Below are positions 5,517 to 7,490 of a stretch of DNA of 7,490 nucleotides, piece after piece. This stretch comes from Elusimicrobiota bacterium. GTDB lineage: Bacteria; Elusimicrobiota; Elusimicrobia; Elusimicrobiales; UBA9959. The notes beneath the pieces are model-generated. The model was given only the letters and a program-made list of their open reading frames with translations, was not told where the DNA came from and ran no database searches. The position numbers and the translations under genes were made by a program. The stretch lies in the NCBI GenBank assembly GCA_003500765.1, contig DNQL01000217.1, positions 1 to 7,490 on the forward strand, read 5' to 3'. The first letter of the stretch is position 1. Every line of letters begins with the position of its first letter.

Positions 5517-7049
5517 TCAGGCCGCCGCGCTTCCGCGCGCGGCTCCCTTCAGCGTGGCCGCGGCCTTCTCTATAGAGTAGGGTTTCTCCATGAAAGAGTG
5601 CCCTCCCTTCTCCACCAGGGCCAGCAGGTCCTGGTTCTCCAGGTAACCGGTGGTGAAAACGAACTTGACGCGCGGGTTCACGGCCCGGAATTTCTCCACG
5701 GCGTCCGGCGACTTGCCGTCGGGCAGTACTATATCGGCGAAGATGAGGTCGTAGGCGCCTTTCGCCTCTTCGAACATCAGGAGGGCTTCGTCCAGTCTGC
5801 CTGCCGGAGATACTTCGAATCCGGCTGCCCTGAGCGCCTTGGAGGCCACCGCCCGCAGCTCGTGGTAGTCCTCTATCATCAGCACGCGTATGCCCCCGCT
5901 GGCCCCGGCCGCCGCGGTCCGCTCCGGCAGCGCGGCCGCGGGTTTTCCGCTGAGCGGTATGTATATCCTGACCGAGGTCCCCTTGTCCGGCTCGGAAGAG
6001 ATCTCAATTTCGCCGCCGTGCTGCTTGATCATGCCGTAAACTATCGAGAGGCCCAGTCCGGTCCCTTTGCCGCGCGTCTTGGTGGTATAGAAAGGCTCGA
6101 TAGCCCGCCTGGCCTGCTCCGCGGTCATTCCTCTGCCGGTGTCGCGCACTTCTATCATGGCGCAGGAGGCGGGGGCCCCGGCCGAAAGGAGCCGCTTTGG
6201 GCAGGGGGCCTCGGCGGTCCTGATCAGCAGTTCTCCACCGTCCGGCATGGCGTCGCGCGCGTTGGCCGCAAGGTTCATCAGTACCTGCTCTATCCGCGTG
6301 GCGTCGCACATGACGGAGAGTTCGCCGGGAGAAGTTTCCTCGCGCAGGGATACGCGTTCGCCGACTATGCGCTTTATCAGCCGGGCCGTATCGGCCGCGA
6401 CGGCGCGCAGGTCATGCGCTTCCAGACTGAGCCTCTCTCTCCGGCTGAAAGTCAGCAACTGTTTGGTTATCTCCGCCCCGCGCTGCCCGGCCTTGCGTAT
6501 CTCCTGTATATCCTCTTTGAGCGTCCCCTCCTCCAACGTGGACAGTATGATGGAGGTGTAGCCTTCTATGGCGCCGAGGATGTTATTGAAGTCGTGGGCC
6601 ATGCCCGCGGCGAAGGAACCGAGCGCTTCCATCTTCTGCGACTGCTCCAGCTGCTCCCGCAGTTCGGCCTCTTCCCGTTCGGCCCTCTTCCGCGCCAGCG
6701 CCGCCTGGACGGCGGAGGGCAGCCGCGCCAGCCTGTCCTTTATAAGATAATCGCTGGCGCCCATCTTCATGAGTTCGGCGGCCTTGTCGTCCTCCAGGTT
6801 GCCGGTGACGATTATAAAGGGAATGCCGGGGGCTAGTTCGCGGCGCAGCTCAAGCGCCGCCTCGCAGCTGAAATTAGGGAGACGGCCGTCGGAGACTATT
6901 ATGTCCGGCCGCGAGCCCAGCAGATGCTTGCGGAAATCCGAGGGATTGTCCGCCGTGAGCAGAGAGAACTCCATGCCCGACAGGCGGAGGGTCTGGTCGA
7001 TGAGGTTGATGTCGCTTTCAGAGTCTTCTACAAGCAGGATGTTGTTCAT
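5517..7049 (-). CDS. soluble hybrid histidine kinase, REC-HisKA-HATPase-REC
   Basis: 510 residues, no membrane segment or signal peptide. The N-terminal receiver (about 1-120) has the acidic pair E8/D9, phosphoacceptor D54 (IIVSDGRLPN), T82 and K104. A charged helix, probably coiled coil (about 118-140), leads to the HisKA domain with H152 in MAHDFNNILGAI, the HDFNN class. The ATPase domain has the N box NLAANARDA (259-267), G1 DTGRGM (303-308) and G2 GKGTGLGL (327-334). A linker rich in Ala and Gly (about 367-386) precedes a second receiver (387-500) with E393/D394, D439 (IFADIVLPDG), T467 and K489 (MEKP). All catalytic residues of the kinase and both receivers are present. The N-terminal receiver probably acts as the input, phosphorylated by another kinase, and the C-terminal one as output or in a relay. 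The start is supported by GAGGG 3 bases upstream (7053-7057) and by a good promoter at 7088-7116. The gene converges on the six-TM kinase with 3 bp between stops. Confidence 0.93.
   Translation of the reverse strand: MNNILLVEDSESDINLIDQTLRLSGMEFSLLTADNPSDFRKHLLGSRPDIIVSDGRLPNFSCEAALELRRELAPGIPFIIVTGNLEDDKAAELMKMGASDYLIKDRLARLPSAVQAALARKRAEREEAELREQLEQSQKMEALGSFAAGMAHDFNNILGAIEGYTSIILSTLEEGTLKEDIQEIRKAGQRGAEITKQLLTFSRRERLSLEAHDLRAVAADTARLIKRIVGERVSLREETSPGELSVMCDATRIEQVLMNLAANARDAMPDGGELLIRTAEAPCPKRLLSAGAPASCAMIEVRDTGRGMTAEQARRAIEPFYTTKTRGKGTGLGLSIVYGMIKQHGGEIEISSEPDKGTSVRIYIPLSGKPAAALPERTAAAGASGGIRVLMIEDYHELRAVASKALRAAGFEVSPAGRLDEALLMFEEAKGAYDLIFADIVLPDGKSPDAVEKFRAVNPRVKFVFTTGYLENQDLLALVEKGGHSFMEKPYSIEKAAATLKGAARGSAAA
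5521..5543. repeat. GC-rich inverted repeat at the convergent gene ends
   Basis: GCCGCCGCGC (5521-5530), loop TTCC, then GCGCGCGGC (5535-5543) can fold into a stem of about nine GC pairs with one bulged base. It lies in the last codons of the hybrid kinase and just after the stop of the opposing kinase. No T-run follows on either strand, so it is not a standard intrinsic terminator, though it could slow polymerase or protect 3' ends. Confidence 0.3.
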
Positions 7050-7087
7050 ATTCCCTCGCTGGCGCTCCGGCGGCGCGGATTATTATT

Positions 7088-7116
7088 AGTATAAAAATCC
7101 TGACCCTTTCAGGCAA
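7088..7116 (-). promoter_or_regulatory. sigma70-type promoter for the hybrid kinase gene
   Basis: Read on the minus strand, TTGCCT (7111-7116) matches the -35 consensus at 4 of 6 bases and TATACT (7088-7093) matches the -10 at 5 of 6, with an optimal 17-bp spacer. Transcription would start near 7081, leaving a leader of about 30 bases before the ATG at 7049. This AT-rich patch stands out in GC-rich surroundings. The spacer contains the terminator hairpin of the upstream gene. Confidence 0.6.
7092..7113 (-). terminator. intrinsic terminator after the partial receiver gene
   Basis: On the minus strand, CCTGA - loop AAGGG - TCAGG (7113-7099) forms a 5-bp stem followed at once by ATTTTTA (T-run at 7097-7093). 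It starts about 27 bases after the stop codon of the receiver gene. The stem is short, so termination may be partial. A second small stem, CCCC/GGGG with a five-base loop (7118-7130), lies just before it. Confidence 0.55.
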
Positions 7117-7139
7117 TCCCCTTTTCGGGGTGTCTCGGG

Positions 7140-7490
7140 CTAATCCCTGAGGCGACGGAGCAGCTTCTCGGCGCTATAGGGTTTCTGGATGAAGATGTAG
7201 CCGAGAGAGGAGGCTTTGGCCTGGTCCATCCGGCCTTCGGAGTGGCCGCTCATAAGTATGACGCGGATGCGCGGATTCCTGGAGCGGGCGTATCCCGCCA
7301 GTTCCGGTCCCGTCCTGCCCGGCATCATGACGTCGGAGACCAGCGCGTCGAAATCGCCGCCGGCCAGAAGCCTCTCGGCCTCCAGGCCGTCGGCCGCCTC
7401 GGCGACGCTGTGCCCTTCCGCCTTCAGCATCCTGACCGTCATCACGCGCAGGTCCTCGTCGTCCTCGGCCAACAGCACGCGCAGCGGGCC
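7140..7490 (-). CDS. receiver (REC) domain, probably the C-terminal end of a hybrid kinase; 5'-truncated by the window edge
   Basis: The frame is open to the right edge, so the 116 residues seen are the C-terminus of a longer protein. An internal GTG at 7476-7478 is unlikely to be the start, because the codons before it (GPLR) already continue the first beta strand, GPLRVLLAEDDED. The receiver residues are complete: D10/D11, phosphoacceptor D53 (LVSDVMMPG), S81 (ILMSGHSE) and K103 (QKPYS). The protein ends directly after the receiver, with no output domain. Its tail, FIQKPYSAEKLLRRL, resembles the tail of the hybrid kinase next door, FMEKPYSIEKAAATL, and both have NPR before strand 4. It is therefore most likely the terminal receiver of a second hybrid kinase. 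A protein with another N-terminal domain is possible. Confidence 0.85.
   Translation of the reverse strand, partial: GPLRVLLAEDDEDLRVMTVRMLKAEGHSVAEAADGLEAERLLAGGDFDALVSDVMMPGRTGPELAGYARSRNPRIRVILMSGHSEGRMDQAKASSLGYIFIQKPYSAEKLLRRLRD

Noticed and set aside
5598..6836. Long plus-strand open frame (412 codons) opposite the hybrid kinase
   Set aside because: The minus strand clearly encodes receiver and kinase motifs. The plus-strand product is low-complexity, rich in Gly, Arg and Leu, and has no domain.
1..7490. Mobile element, defence island, CRISPR or RNA gene
   Set aside because: No transposase, integrase, terminal inverted repeats, repeat-spacer pattern, tRNA cloverleaf or rRNA motif was seen.

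Overview
This is a GC-rich bacterial window of about 7.5 kb with six long coding regions plus one gene fragment at the right edge. It is dominated by signal-transduction proteins. Despite the high GC, the genes regularly use ATA for Ile and AGG for Arg. That pattern, with Shine-Dalgarno-type start sites and many PAS/HDFNN-type signalling proteins, would fit an environmental Gram-negative lineage such as Elusimicrobiota or a deltaproteobacterium-like group. This assignment is tentative and no marker gene settles it. I see no rRNA, tRNA, CRISPR array, insertion sequence or integrase.

Plus strand, 1-2258: the 3' part of a class II tRNA nucleotidyltransferase/poly(A)-polymerase-like gene, then a secreted beta-propeller-like protein (33-bp gap), then a cytosolic PAS protein ending in a Cys4 presumed zinc module (13-bp gap). 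The close spacing suggests one transcript whose promoter lies left of the window. A 139-bp gap (2259-2397) follows, with a perfect 12-bp palindrome and a short direct repeat but no convincing promoter.

Plus strand, 2398-5513: a translationally coupled pair joined by a 4-base ATGA overlap. The first protein is a polytopic membrane sensor with a DctB-like extracytoplasmic Cache domain. Instead of a kinase it ends in the same Cys4 module as the PAS protein upstream. The second is a six-TM histidine kinase with no extracytoplasmic sensory domain. Together they look like a sensor kinase split into two proteins. No response regulator is encoded with them on this strand.

Minus strand, 7490-5517: the C-terminal receiver domain of a gene that enters from the right edge, then a 90-bp gap with a terminator hairpin lying inside a good sigma70-type promoter, then a soluble REC-HisKA-HATPase-REC hybrid kinase. 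This kinase converges tail-to-tail on the split kinase with only 3 bp between the stop codons.

Most noteworthy points: the shared C-terminal Cys4(+His) module on two freestanding sensors that both lack an enzymatic output; the split sensor/kinase arrangement; a possible +1 frameshift at the end of the nucleotidyltransferase gene that would create an ATGA junction with the next gene; and the overlapping promoter/terminator on the minus strand.
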